From positions 4,987,501 to 5,051,500 of the forward strand of contig NC_059084.1 of the NCBI RefSeq assembly GCF_020497125.1: DNA of 64,000 nt, read 5' to 3'. Under the pieces are notes generated by a model that was not told the DNA's origin, ran no database searches, and was given only the letters and a program-made list of their open reading frames with translations. Positions 46,121 to 58,545 of this stretch are shown here, one piece after another. Within the stretch, counting starts at the first letter, position 1. Each line of letters starts with the position of its first letter. The position numbers and the translations under genes were made by a program. Source of the stretch: Mauremys mutica. Lineage: Eukaryota; Chordata; Testudines; Geoemydidae.

Positions 46121-46506
46121 CCAGTCAGTTGAGCCAGGCTCGGAGACTCACCGCCTCAGTGTGTGTCTGTGGTGTGTAGACACACGCAAAGAGTTCAGGG
46201 AGCGATAACGTGTTCACAGAGGTTAACTGCAGGGATGGGGCATGGAGAGCTCTAATTTTCCAAAAGGCAGGTGTGCATGGAAAAGCAGACGTGCAGTTGT
46301 GCACACTCATTTGTGCGTGCAGTTACTGCAGCTACGTACACATACCAGGGGTTTGTAAGTACTCACGGCCAGTTTGTTGTAGCATACAGACCAGCTGCAA
46401 ACACCAGAGTAATTATAAAACCGAATATCATTTATATATATGCTGTAGGTTGACTGTAAGTTACTGAGCTTAATGCAAGAATCACTGAAATTCTTTGGCC
46501 TGTGTT

Positions 46507-46565
46507 AATGCAGCCGTCCAGACTAGATGGTTGTAACAGACGCTTCTGGCCTTTACAATCTATGA
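46507..46565 (+). mobile_element. CR1 LINE 3' end fragment
   Basis: CCAGACTAGATGGTTGTAAC, then GCTTCTGGCCTTTACAATC and TATGATA. Confidence 0.75.
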
Positions 46566-46639
46566 TACTTAGGCTAATCAGCCCCAAAGTGTATCTTTTC
46601 CATGCAGGAAAAGGGAATGGGATTTAGAGCTCAGACAAA

Positions 46640-46850
46640 GGGACTGGTAGATGTGTGATGGGTTCTGTTCCTGGCTCATTCACTCTGTGACCTTGGCTCA
46701 GTCATTTTAGCCTCTTGCTTCTTCAGTTCCTCACCTTATAAAGACAGATAATGCCTACCTCCCAGAGCATGGCTGGGCTGAATGAGTGTTTGTAAAGTGC
46801 TTGGAGATCCCTGGGGAAAGGCCCTGAGAGAAGTGCAAGAGATGGTTGCT
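46640..46850 (+). mobile_element. MIR SINE
   Basis: TTCCTGGCTCATTCACTCTG, TGACCTTGGCTCAGTCA, AGTTCCTCACCTTATAAAG and GTAAAGTGCTTGGAGATCC in MIR order. Confidence 0.75.
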
Positions 46851-47744
46851 GTTACACTGTTTGTATGAGCCCAATCTTATACAGCAATACAATAAAGCCG
46901 CCTGCGATGGAGACTCAAATAACAGGGCCCATTTCTCACTACGCTTCACCTCCAGCATGTCAAAAGCTAAAAGCAATTGGAAATTGCCTTCTTAAATTCA
47001 TATTAGCCTAAGCAGGAGCCAAATGCCACCGAAGCTAAGCCCTGTTAAAAACAGACAAACAAACAAACAACACCCTGGGGCAATTTGACAGAAATACATT
47101 TTAGGGCAATTATCTTTTTAGCAGGCAGCTTCTATTGTTGCACAGTCTGCCAGTATCCTTTTGCAGGGGGAAGGGGGCTGGGCTGAGTAGAATACATACC
47201 CATTAGGGCGGGGACAGGGATTTCCTTCATGGGAGCTGCTTTTTTAAAACTACCTGCCGGATTTGGTGCAGCCTGGTTCATTCCAAAGTATCCTCCTCCC
47301 ATCCCATCAATGCTTTCCCCAAGTGTGAACTGAGGATGGGGGTTGGGCTAGTGGCAGGGAAATCCCCAGAACAGCCACCCCCTTTGCCTCCAACACTTCA
47401 TTCTGGATGCTGGGGATTTTTCAGTTATGATGGAAAACATGACACATGGAGTAAACTTGCTCCTGTTTCAGGGCATGAGCCAATTTCTACCTACTGAGAA
47501 GTAGGAGGAAAGTTCCCCTGGGAGAAAGTTATCACATCCCTGCCCATTGGAAGGTGTCTTTCAGCATCCTCTGAAGCAACTGGTATCAGCCCCTGTCAGA
47601 GACAGGACTCCTCACTAGCTTGGGTTGTGGTCTGGTCCAGCCTAGCATTTTCTGTGTTCTAAGAATAGTGCCTGAGACCCGCATGGTTCTCTGTCTCCCC
47701 TCATCGAGCATTCGGGATTCCATCTACTGCTTTTGGCACCGCTC
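46851..47744. other. Gene-free stretch
   Basis: A short (ACAA)n-like run lies near 47052. Nothing else is recognised. Confidence 0.4.
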
Positions 47745-47808
47745 TAGACTAGGGCTCATTGAAGTCAATGGCCAAACTTCCTCTGAGTTCACTGGAGCAA
47801 GACCACGT
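47745..47808. repeat. Palindromic repeat
   Basis: Carries the centre CATTGAAGTCAATGG, with GAGTTCACTGGAGCAAGACC as a diverged right half. Confidence 0.5.
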
Positions 47809-48654
47809 TCTTAGCTTGTAATGAGAGATGGGCTTGACCCAGCCCCCTCACCCTTCTGTCTGAACGTTAGTGAGCTTCAGCTCTGGATCTGACCTTTTGC
47901 AGTGTAGGCCCATCTGTAATGCCACTGAGGCATTTTGGGAGAAGGCGCATGGCTAATAGGGAGACAGGCCTCATGTCAAACGGATTGATGACTGTACAGG
48001 TGGGAGTGGAGGCTGTGGCTATAGCAAGAGACACTTAGAACAGTCCCTGCTGATGGGCTCATTTCCCATAAGCTAAGCTGGGGATGAGGCTGGCTTGAAG
48101 TAAGTTTTCTGTCTTGACGTTGTTGTAACAATTCGCTCTCCACCCTGCCGCATGCTGCTGGCTGCTGCCAGGATGTCATTTACTCTGGCACCATTCTGTC
48201 TCTGCAGCTCCCAGTGGGTGCAGAGTCTCCAGGGCTGCGTATAAGCCAATTAGGAGTGCTTTATAGAAAGTAGTTCCCCTGTCAAGCTCTCTGGGGAATC
48301 ATTTCACCGTGTCGGCATTTCTGTGAAGGGCTGGAATGGGGCTGTTCTTGAAATGCTGCAAGGCATTTCTGCGGGAGTTGTACATTTGGGCCCACTGGCT
48401 GATGGAACACCCCTGCAGCCTGGACAGGCTCAGTGTGGGTACATGTGTAACCTGCAGCCTGTGTCACAGCTGAGACCGGACCCTGGACATGTATGATGTA
48501 CAGGTGGGGCCTCTGGCGGGCAGGTGAGTGACTAAAACTTCTGGCCATGTCCGAAAAAGTGATGCAAAGTTTAGAAGTCACTTTTGGATCCCAGATGTCT
48601 CTTCCTTGGGTTTTTCAATATGAAGGCAGAAGGCCTGCTCAGTGTAGACCCCTT
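47809..48654. other. Gene-free stretch
   Basis: Nothing is recognised. Confidence 0.4.
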
Positions 48655-48724
48655 GGGCTTGATCCAAAGTCTAACGAAGTAAAGGGGATTCTTCCCATGG
48701 ACTCCAATGGACCCTGGATCAGGA
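48655..48724. repeat. Palindromic repeat
   Basis: Left GGGCTTGATCCAAAG and right CCTGGATCAGG pair, with a CCCATGGACTCCAATGG centre. Confidence 0.5.
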
Positions 48725-48734
48725 ACTATGTCAA

Positions 48735-48850
48735 TACAGTAACTACTATTATTTTGTATTGGTTGAGATCAGGCACTAGGCTTAATATTGTATGAGACAC
48801 AGGAGATGGCCTTGTCTCTGCACCAAGGAGCTGACAATATGGGTGGAGGA
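48735..48850 (-). mobile_element. SINE tail, minus strand
   Basis: GTAACTACTATTATTTTGTA, AGGCACTAGG, GTCTCTGCACCAAGGAGCTG and ACAATATGGG match the reversed SINE tail. Confidence 0.5.
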
Positions 48851-49365
48851 AATCAGGGAAGATCCAGAAAAATGGATGATGTTTGTCTTAATTTGTAGAT
48901 TGCAATGGGGGCTGAGGTGGGGCACTCATATGACCAGGACTAATGCAGCCAGCAAATGATCTAGTGGACTGGGGGTGAGATGGGGGAAGGGAAGACATTT
49001 GAAATGGGTGTCAGATGCAGCTTGTGCAAAGAAACCCAGCTGGCAGGAAGACAATGCAGTCTCTAGAGCCAATGTCTGTCCTCATATCGGGGCATGCAAT
49101 TTCCCTAGAAACTAAGACTTGTGTGTATGTAGAAGCAGGATGTGTCCAAGAGGGTTAGAGTAATTGCTGGAGCTGAGTTGAATTTCAGATGACAAATTCA
49201 GACTTGGGTGGAATTTGGCAAGGATGGATCTGAATGATGAGCACTCATGAATACAAAAGAAAAAATTCTAACCCATTCTTATTTTCATTTCATTTCCATT
49301 GCATTTCCCTTGAAAGCCACCTATTTTTATAGCACTCAGAACATAGTTACATAGATGGTGTGTTG
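48851..49365. other. Gene-free stretch
   Basis: Nothing is recognised. Confidence 0.4.
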
Positions 49366-49373
49366 GTCATGCC

Positions 49374-49497
49374 TAGAGTGACGAGATAGCAACTGTGAAA
49401 ACACATGACGGGGGTGGGGGGTAACAAGTGCCTATATAAGAAAAAGTCCCCAAAAAATGGGACTGTCCCTATAAAAATGGGACATCTGGTCACCCTA
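49374..49497 (-). mobile_element. hAT MITE, 124 bp, copy 3
   Basis: Reverse orientation. Left TAGAGTGACGAGATAGC and right GACATCTGGTCACCCTA. The flanks GTCATGCC (49366-49373) and GGCATGCC (49498-49505) match 7 of 8. More diverged than copies 1 and 2. Confidence 0.9.
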
Positions 49498-49505
49498 GGC
49501 ATGCC

Positions 49506-51260
49506 TCATCTCCGGTTCATGTATGTATCATTGTTTGCTGAGAGACTGGTATGAAAGTGAAAGTAGGAATATTGTTTTATAAACAGTTTTGGTTTTAGCT
49601 GAGGAAAAGACTTGTAGCTGAATAGCATATGTGCCAATAAAATACCCTGGGATGGGCATTGTAACATGATTTATCATAGGCCCATGGAATCTTTCTTCAG
49701 ACTCTCCCCAGCGGGGGAAAGTTAATTGGGTTTAAAACACTGTCACTGAGAAACATTTGCAGAGTCTCTGTACAAGTCACCTTCTCTTCATCTGGGAAAC
49801 TGCCCTACGGAGAAGGAAAAATGTGCTACTAATTCACTTTCAAAGCCTGAAGAGCCATCTACTGTATTGGGTGGCTAAGATTTCCAGAACATGGTTAAAA
49901 ACAATGAGAAGCAGATATAGATATATAATGAAAAAGGTCTGTAAATGAGGTTTAGGAAGTCAATTTATTTTTACAAGAGAATCTTCCTTTGGAATATTTT
50001 ATATTCAATACAGACAAAGGGTCCACAGGATGTGATTTTTGCATTTCTATCTGTAGTTGCATTTGTGCCGAGCAGTTAATGGCCATAAGTTTGAAAACTT
50101 GCCTTTCAGAGTGTAATCTATACCGAGCAAACACAGGGATAAAAAGTCACAGATGGTGTTAGAGCAGCGGCAGTGGCAGCAATCTTGTCTGTCCAGTAAA
50201 AGATACGGGCCTCTTCAAATCATAGGTATTTGTTCTTCCTCCTGATCACATATTCCTTCTTATATGTATTTCCATACACAGAAAGCAAAAGTTTCAGTCT
50301 AAAATGACTTTTTATTTCAGACTGAAGAATAAAAAAAACACTAAGAAAGAACAGAAGACTGGTCTCCAGGCGAGAGCACAGTGTGTGCATCTCTGTTTTT
50401 ACAAGCTTTTGTTCTCCTCTTAGAACAAAATGGTAGCTCAGTTCTGTGTTCAGGTAGGGCACAGAGAAAACGTAAGGGGCCATGTTTCTAGCTACACAGT
50501 CCTCTTTCACAGGCATTTTCTCAATGTCATTTTAGCCACATTGGCTTTGCATCCAATCAGAGACTCTCCTACCCTATCTCTATTGGTGGCCTGTCCTGAA
50601 CTGCAGAATGTATATGTCTTGATAGTCTCAGAAATTTCTCTTGGTTTAAGGTTTTGTGATCAACTGATAGGGTTGTTTTTTTGTGTGTGCTTAAATTGTT
50701 ACTGTTTTTTTTAATAAAAAAAGAGAAACAATGAAAAGTACAAAAAAGCGAATGACTTACAGCATGTATATGTTTCTGAATACTGCACACTTCATGGGAT
50801 CACCAATAGAATTATGCAGTTATGCAATTTTACAACTCAGCAAAACGCAACCACACAATCCAGTAGACAATGCTACATAGACATATGATTTTAGGGTGGG
50901 GATTACAGTAATAGAATAGGAATCGATTACATAAATGGGAGAAGAAGGGGAGGAAAAAGGAGATGGAATTATGTGGAACGGAGCCTAGCATTCTTTGAGC
51001 CATCTTGAAGATTTTTATCCAATGCCACCTAGAAACAGGCCACATTTCTCTGGGTGCGTATAATTGTTCGGCTGCTAACTCAGACAAGTCTGAATACCAT
51101 TGCTCTGCTCTGGGCATAAGCCTCCCCTTCCATTGTATTGTATAGTGTAATTCCTACCTGTGTCTTCTTGGATAGTGTCACAATAGCATGTTCTCAGACA
51201 GGGTGCCAGGGGCCATTGGAAGGGGACATTGTCTGTACACTTTGTTTGCACAGCAAGGCT
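49506..51260. other. Gene-free stretch
   Basis: About 1.75 kb without recognised features. Confidence 0.4.
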
Positions 51261-51324
51261 CTGTTCCAAAGCCCAGTAGAGTCAATGGAAAGATTGCCAT
51301 TGACCTCAGTGGGATTTGGATCAG
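51261..51324. repeat. Palindromic repeat, 64 bp
   Basis: CTGTTCCAAAGCCCAGTAGA pairs with CCTCAGTGGGATTTGGATCAG, with a GTCAATGG...CCATTGAC centre. Confidence 0.65.
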
Positions 51325-54284
51325 GATCTCAAACGTCTTTCATCTTCCAGCGGGCGTCTCAATCCAGCCTTATTTCTTCCCTGCAGTTGCCCTGCACTGA
51401 GCCGTGGCTGCTGTCCATGGTACTGAGTGTGTGTGAAAGGCTGGGAGGCGGGCTGGGGCCTCCTCACTTCCCTTGTTGTTATCTAAGTATAGTACCTGGA
51501 AATGTAATTATCATGATGTGAACAGATGTTTTATTGTAAAAAATTGACTCAAACAAATGAAACAAACAAAAAACACACTGAGGCTTATTCTCCATTGACG
51601 TCAGCAGAATTTCACTGCTTTACCACAGAGGAGAGCAGTGCTTATTACAGGAAACCTCCTTGAGCTCTTGGGCACATAGATACAGAGAACCTGCTACTAC
51701 ATCTGCTTGGCTCTCCCACTCAGCCAAATAGCTTCACTGGCTGGTGTCCTGGGGTTGGGCGGAGCCACGAGTCTGACATCACTTCCTGTCTATTCCTGGG
51801 GAATAGGGCCAAGCATACCCTATACAATGACTACTTTTATTCTTGTATTTGCTGCAAAGAGCTGGTCTATGATAGTGAATCAAAATCAGGCCCCAGCATT
51901 GCAGTGAATCAATGAGTCAACCAGTTCTTCTGGCCTACTAGTGTGTTATGTCTCTCTTTTTTCACGAGATCTATTGAAACCATTAATAGGGATGTAACCA
52001 ATAGGGTTATTGAGACATGATTCTAAAACCAGTAAAGTTTGGTAGAGAATGTGATCTTTTCTGTAACTTCTGTTTGAACCCTGCCAGGTGTATCATTCTC
52101 TGTTACATTCTGTAGGGTGGCTTAAGAATCCTACAGATCATTTTTTATTCATTTCTATAAGACTTTCCCATAAAGTATGAAGAGATCCTTTTAGCTGTAC
52201 CACTGGGATTCCTCAACTCAGGCTACATTATTTCCCAGGAGAGAGGTTAATTGTCCTTAAAGTCAAATGACATAATAGTGGAATTTGTCAATCTGCTCCT
52301 CCTCTTCCTGCTCCAAAGGGCTGTATTAGAGAACTGTTCATTTCCTTCTTGTTTCTTGCAGCATTAAAGTCTCCCATAAAATTTCTGTGATTGCATTCTC
52401 CCATGTGTCAGTGGTCTGTCCAGAATGTATTTCCTTATTTAGATATCTAGTTGCCATGGCTCATAAATCTGAGTGATCCTAAATGGAGGGAAGAGAAGAT
52501 AAATTCTAGAAGAGCAGCTGTTTTATTGTGGTGCATTTGGGGGAGGGGTCACCCCAACTGCCCGGGACTGCTGTGGAAATGAGGCATTAATAATTTTCTA
52601 GGGCCATACCAGTGAATATCCTACCCAAATGAGCTGAAAATTTAGATGTTGCTTTAAAGTCCTGGGGGAAACAATAATCATGGTATTAGATGAGAGAAGC
52701 CATCCATTGGCATGCAACTGCTTCTAATTCATTTCATTACTTCTGCTGTTTTCTCCTTGATGATGAAGATGAGGGAAGGAAATATCATTTGATCATCTTA
52801 CCACCTGATAGAAAGAGTAGCTGTAAATGCTGAGCCTAGAGATATTTTCCTGTAAGGTCCCATCTTTACAAAGCAAATTCAGCTCCATGAAAATTTTATG
52901 AGCACTGCATTCCAAAGGTGACATGCAACCTTTCAAGAAACACAGATATATTGATTGTTTGTGCAATCATCCACAGACTCCTATTCCTGTCCTCTCTTAG
53001 GATATTAACTGTCCTGGTTTCTTCTCCCCCTTATCAGCAAAGGAAAAACAACAACAAAAAATTAAGTTGGTAAAACTCCAGTGGAATGAGATTTTCCTCA
53101 TTAACAACAGGCAGGGAATGAATTCTCCTTGCTTACTGTTCTGCGCACACGTCACAACACAAAAGAGGCAGGCGAGCAGGAGTCAGAGGTTTGAATATAT
53201 GCATATATTCTCCACACTGGGTCATCTGCATCGATTAAAATGGGCATTAACCTCTGAGCAGATGCACATCTAAGTTATATACATCTAATTGGAAGCTAGA
53301 ACAGAGGCAAGAGCTTGCCCAGATAGAGACAACTCTGGGATATAGGATTTTCTCTGATATTGTAGGAACTGGTCCAAACAGATGTGTGTTTAGGGGGGAC
53401 CCCATAGAAATCCTCCATTGGCCTCTTTGAGCCTGATCTGGGATATCATCGGGCTATGCCAGGGGATTTGACAGAGGAGAAAAAACAATATTAATACAGA
53501 TAAGTTAAAATGTATTCCATGCTGAATGTCACCTACAACATGGGATGTGTTATTCATAATGCATATTTCTGGGCTTTAACTCCATTTTTCAGCTGAACTG
53601 TACCGTTCCCCTGCAAACAAACTGAGGCATCCAGGGGCAGTGTCTAAATACTGAATGAATTGTAATGAAATTATGAAAGCCTTTAGCCATATTAAGAAGT
53701 AATTGTATTGGCTTTGAATGCACTGAAGTTAAATTTTGAGTCGCAACCGTGTTTTCATTTTCCTAAAAGAGCTATGTAACACAATGCTTTGCTTGCTCAA
53801 TGCAGTCTGCTGTAACTAAATGACATATAATGCACAGCCAAGGAAATTTATAAGGACATTTTTCAGTGGAGTGACTTTTTTTCTTCATTATCCCTCATAT
53901 TCCTGTCTCTGACTGCAGGCAAGTCATTTGTCAGCTGGAAATTCTTGAATATTTAATGCCGCCATAAGAGGTCCCAAGACATGGGTTGATGAGAGGGCCA
54001 TACGTTTCTTGAGTTCTCACTGTCATGAAAGGCGAACATTGTAAACTCCACTTTGTAAATAGCTGTGGAGTCCTCACATGGAAATATGCTATTGACTGGA
54101 GGATCTGGGGAAATCTCAATGCTTTTATTCCCCAACACATTTAAAATATAATTGAGACGTTTTGGCCTAATTATTCCACAAAATGCATGCACAATTGTTC
54201 ATGCACTTTCAACAATTGCAGGCAAAAATGAACAGCACAGTGGAAGTGATTCTTAGCAGCCATTTACACACCCATTCTGTATTC
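51325..54284. other. Gene-free stretch, possible regulatory block
   Basis: About 3 kb, mostly AT-rich, no recognised repeat. The part 53500-53830 contains octamer-like TTATTCATAATGCATATTTC and several AATTA cores and is repeat-free; a regulatory role is speculative. Confidence 0.35.
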
Positions 54285-54372
54285 ATATTATTATAATCTG
54301 TATTATGATAGTGCTATTATGCTAGCCATTGTACAGGAACATAGAGACCATCGCTGCCCTAAAGAGGTTATA
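54285..54372 (-). mobile_element. SINE tail, minus strand
   Basis: ATTATTATAATCTGTATTAT, then TATGCTAGCCATTGTACAGG and ATCGCTGCCCTAAAGAGG. Confidence 0.5.
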
Positions 54373-54534
54373 GGCTTGGGCCCTCAGAATATCTGGGCTT
54401 TTGTGAACATATCCCCCCAAACAACACTAGTGTTTTCATTTTCTTCCCCACCTCCAAATGGAGAAAGGATGAGAAAGTAAACACAGTATCCAAAGAACAG
54501 GTTCAACACGGACGGGGCTTTCTGGATGTAATTC

Positions 54535-54601
54535 TATGGCCTGTGCTGTGTAGCAGGTCAGATTAGATGATCACACTGGTTCCTTCTAGCCTTAACATCT
54601 A
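54535..54601 (+). mobile_element. CR1 LINE 3' end fragment
   Basis: GGTCAGATTAGATGATCACA, CTGGTTCCTTCTAGCC and TTAACATCTA. Its last bases form the target site of the next element. Confidence 0.75.
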
Positions 54602-54730
54602 CTGGGGGCTGGAACAATTTTTATAGTGGGGGTGCTGAGAGCTATTGAACTAATCTGTAAACCCTGTATATGATGGAAACCACTTCAACCCAGGGGGTGT
54701 GTGGCAGCACCCCTAGTCCCAGCACTTATG
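54602..54730 (+). mobile_element. hAT MITE, 129 bp, second copy
   Basis: CTGGGGGCTGGAACAATTTT and CCCTAGTCCCAGCACTTATG ends, flanked by identical AACATCTA copies (54594-54601 and 54731-54738). Same family as 12927-13054, inserted at the end of a CR1 copy. Confidence 0.95.
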
Positions 54731-54948
54731 AACATCTATAAATACTTTGATGAACAGAGAGGTAAATGAAGTGAATACTCACCATTGCTCCAAAGAGTGA
54801 TGCTTCTCTGCCATAAGGGGACAGATGCTGAGAGGAGATGTACGCCAGAGAGGGACAAAACAAGGAAAAGGAAGAAGCAGACAAATTATGTGATCTCCCA
54901 TAAGGCCACCAACATAGGATACTTCCGGCGCTTCTGATCTACACGAGA

Positions 54949-55022
54949 GGGGTGAAATCCTGGCTCCATTGAAGTCAGTGAGAGTTTTGCCATTAACTTC
55001 AATGGGGTCAAGATTTCACCCC
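54949..55022. repeat. Palindromic repeat, 74 bp
   Basis: GGGGTGAAATC at the left pairs perfectly with GATTTCACCCC at the right. Inner CTCCATTGAAGTCAG and TTAACTTCAATGGGG also pair. The best complete example of this palindrome type in the window. Confidence 0.8.
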
Positions 55023-56039
55023 ACCTCTCTGTTCTATTCTTCCCCTGATCTGGATGTATAGTGCCTCCTGTTGGTCAACAGGAGTTCCACCTGCAAAATA
55101 TGGAGTGGATATAAGATCAGAGCAGTGCGAAGATGCAAGAGGAAGACTTTGTCCAGAGCTCAGATATCTCCTAGGAGAATTTGGAAGATAATGAAATTAT
55201 TGTTAAATGGTTCTAAGGCTTGAATTTCAGCAGGATTTGGGTATTAAAGCCCACCCTAAGCCTCTGCAGAGAGAGGTTTCCTGTGAGCCAATGAACAAAC
55301 TAAATTGCTTTATACTTGGTTCAATTCTTTGAAAACATTCAACTCAATAGCTTTTCGTGCCTGACTGGGAAAGAGTAAGATGAAGTTGTCACAGTGGCAC
55401 CTGGAAACCCAAGTGTATTCACATTAATACAACAGTGTAAATCTACATCTCTCCTTGGCAGGTCTGTACTGCTTCTGTCAAGGGCCTGAAAAATAATTTA
55501 GCCTCCAAGCTGGCTTAGTCCTGGCCTGGATTCTCCTGAGGCAGAGCTAGGAAGGAAAGGAAGCTGGAGTAGGTCTGCGCAGAATAGAGGGGGAAAAACG
55601 GCATTCAAATTGTGATAAAGTGTGGCAAGGGAAGGCCAGGAGGGTATTTTATGCCTTGTATCCCACAAAGACACCTTATTATCATAATCCTCCTTCATGC
55701 TGCCAGGCAAGGCTTTCTCAGATCTCACCTCCCAGGCTGAATTTGGAAATGATTAAGTTGAAAGCAAAGAAAGGTTGATTAGGAAGAAAATTGAGCATTC
55801 TCAAGAATTTGTAACTAAATTAACCCAGAGTCTTTTATTTTTTTCTTGTCCAAGAACTTTTCCTTTCTCTCTGCAGCATGAGATTCTTCAGTTCTCTTTC
55901 GTTCTCCAGAAATAGGAATTTGTTCTTTTTCAATGTGATTTTCCTTGTTTTTGATATCTTTATTCATAGTGATCCTAGCTGTTTCAAAACAAAGATGGTC
56001 AGAGCTGGGAAGGAAATGGTTTTCTTGTTCTGTGAACAT
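55023..56039. other. Gene-free stretch
   Basis: Nothing is recognised. Confidence 0.4.
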
Positions 56040-56430
56040 TTTTGAGATTTCAGAAATTTTCCCCGTCCAAATTGGGCCAGAGTCAACATTTCAAATATTT
56101 TCATGGAAAAAAAATCAGTTCAGGTCAATTGAAATGTTTCATTTCAATCATCTTGAAACATTTTCATTTTGATTTTGACCATTTAAAACAAAGTGCAATG
56201 ATTAGTTTGTTTCTAAGTGAAAAGTCATTTTGAACCTGAAAACTAACATTTTTCATTTAGAAAATGGTGAAACTGGATGTTTTGAAACTTTTTTCCAAAT
56301 ATATTTTGAGTCAAGAAGTTTGTCAAAACCGACCCTTTCCCACAAAAAGTTTAGGTTTTGACAAATCAGCATTTTTCAATTTAAAAAATGTTGAATCCAT
56401 AAACTCCTGACCAGTTCTACTGGGTGAGGG
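56040..56430. repeat. AT-rich interspersed repeat, copy 1
   Basis: Rich in TTTTCATTTT, TTTTGAAACTTTTTTCC and complements such as GAAAAATGTTG, so it is self-complementary over much of its length. Shares blocks with 60365-60765. Class unknown, possibly a MITE. Confidence 0.5.
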
Positions 56431-58204
56431 TGGGTATGGTTTTGGATTTGGAAGATACGGGACACTAGGAATAATTTCCAACTTTTGGAGTATCCTCAAC
56501 TACCCTCAAGCCGGCCTCCAGCTTTGTACCCTTTGCAACTGAATGCATCTAAACAAGCACGCAAGCACCTCTTTTGAGTGAGAAAACCACACCTTTGACC
56601 TTGCCCATTTGTTCCTGGTTTGATCATTCCTAACCCTGGCCTCATCAGCATGCTGCTATGTGTCTTCTTGACCAGTCAATGTCGATCTATGCAATCTGAT
56701 ACTTGGCATGCCGTACTATGCTCTTGATGGCTCATATCCACTTTGTTTTGGTTTATTTAAAATATGAGAACAATGAAATGGAATTTTCAGGGTAATGCAT
56801 TTTTTAAACCTTGGGCTGGAGCCTAGCCTTCAATGCAACCACTTTGTATCAATCCAATTGAGCGACAAGTCCAGGAAGCTACCGTCGAGAGGCAGAAGAG
56901 GATTCCTCCAGCATGGGAATTGGACCCACACAAACCAAGGCCAGTTTGAGGTTCTCTTAAAAATCAAGACCATTTGGTACAAAACTGAATGCACTCACAT
57001 ATTGCAGTGACAGTGCTGGGCAGCAAACTTTGCTTACATCTGAAATGCCTGCAAAATTGCTCCTCCTTTCCCCATGATATGGCAACATTGTACAGAAGAT
57101 TTAGGTCATCATAGGACGGAACCTGAAGGAATTGCAGCTAAGCCCCAAAAACCTTTTAGGGTGAGAATCAGACCTTGTGGGGTGGTCATTCCCCCTTTCC
57201 CACTACCCATGCCTACCCCTTAACTCCTGTCTGGTTGTTTGTCTTGTAATCTATATCCCTTTATTTCTCCATCCACTCTCAGAGTGTCTCTGTTTTAAAT
57301 GCACATCACATAAGGCTCTGACGTGTTGTCTCAAAAAAAAGAAAAGCTAATTTTGTTGGCTGCATGGAAGCATAACGGGTGACTAAGGAGGGAGGGCAGG
57401 AAGGCTTCTGATGCTGTTGACCTTCTTCTTGCTGACTTTCCAGTTAAAATACAAATATATTCTCTAAATTCTTAAAGGAGGGTCAGACCAGCAGATACAA
57501 GTATTAAAGGGACTCATGCTCATGAAGTGAAATTCAAGAGGATCACAGAAAGACACAAACAAAACCCACAGGCCTGTAAACATGCATTATGAAAACACTC
57601 ATATATTCTTCCTCTGTTCATTGATTCCTTTTCATTTCTGGCCCGAGACAAGCAATTGAAAGGACTAGATGCTTGATTTCTCTCAGTGTATGACTGAGCT
57701 GCTGCAGCAATCAGATACCAACGTGCAACTGTGGGCCAACAGATTGTGAAATCCTTAGATATTTTCATAAATCGATTTCTTTTTGCAAATCTCTTCCAAA
57801 ATAATCTCTGCTGTGCTGATTGTTGGTGAAGAGTATGTTGCAAATATTAGTAATCCATGCTGCGTTAGGTAGTTGCATAAGTCACATGCTGCTGTTTCAG
57901 ATCCCTGCTGACAGTATGGGTTGTAAATTTTACCATCACTCAGAAAATTCAAACTTTGCTCTGGCAAAGAGACAAACATTCAAGCTGAATATTCGCTGTC
58001 GGTGAGCATTCCCAGTATTAAAACTTGGGCACTTGAAACATAATGGAAAGTCAGCCCCCCAAATTGTTGCAAAAATGACCCAACCAGAATGTAGTTTAGA
58101 ATTTTAACAAATATTTCCAAACAATCTCTCCTTACTATGTTCACAGCCATGTCCACTACTATCTACTCTATAAAGCGATTTGCAAAAATCAAAATCCTTA
58201 CCCT
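56431..58204. other. Gene-free stretch
   Basis: About 1.8 kb with no recognised feature. Confidence 0.4.
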
Positions 58205-58285
58205 GCAAGTGTTTATATCACAGTAGCACCGAGCAGCCCCAAATGAGGCCAAGGCTCCCTTGTGCTAAGGGCTGTCCATATACAC
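58205..58285 (-). mobile_element. MIR-like SINE tail, first part, minus strand
   Basis: TATATCACAGTAGCACCGAG, then CTTGTGCTAAGGGCTGTCCA. The remainder continues after the inserted MITE at 58546. Confidence 0.6.
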
Positions 58286-58545
58286 AAGGGATGTCTACAC
58301 ATAGAGCTGGGGGCGTAATTCCCAGCTCACGGAGACATATGTGTGCTAGCGCTGATCAAATTAGCATGCTAAACATAGCTGCAGCAGCACAAGATGCTAG
58401 GCGTGTACACAGGGCAGCTAACCCTTCCTGCCGTCTTCACCACCATGGCGACCCTCTATTTTAAGCATTCTAGGTCAGAGCTAGTGTGGGTACATCGCCT
58501 TGAGCTGGGTATCTCACCCCCAGCTCAAAATGTAGACATATCCTG
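58286..58545. mobile_element. MITE inserted in a SINE, about 260 bp
   Basis: Left GGGATGTCTACACATAGAGC with CTGGGGGCGTAATTCCCAGC, and right GCTGGGTATCTCACCCCCAGC with TCAAAATGTAGACATATCC, form long inverted termini of the GTCTACA type. It splits one SINE into two parts. No clear target duplication is read. Confidence 0.7.
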
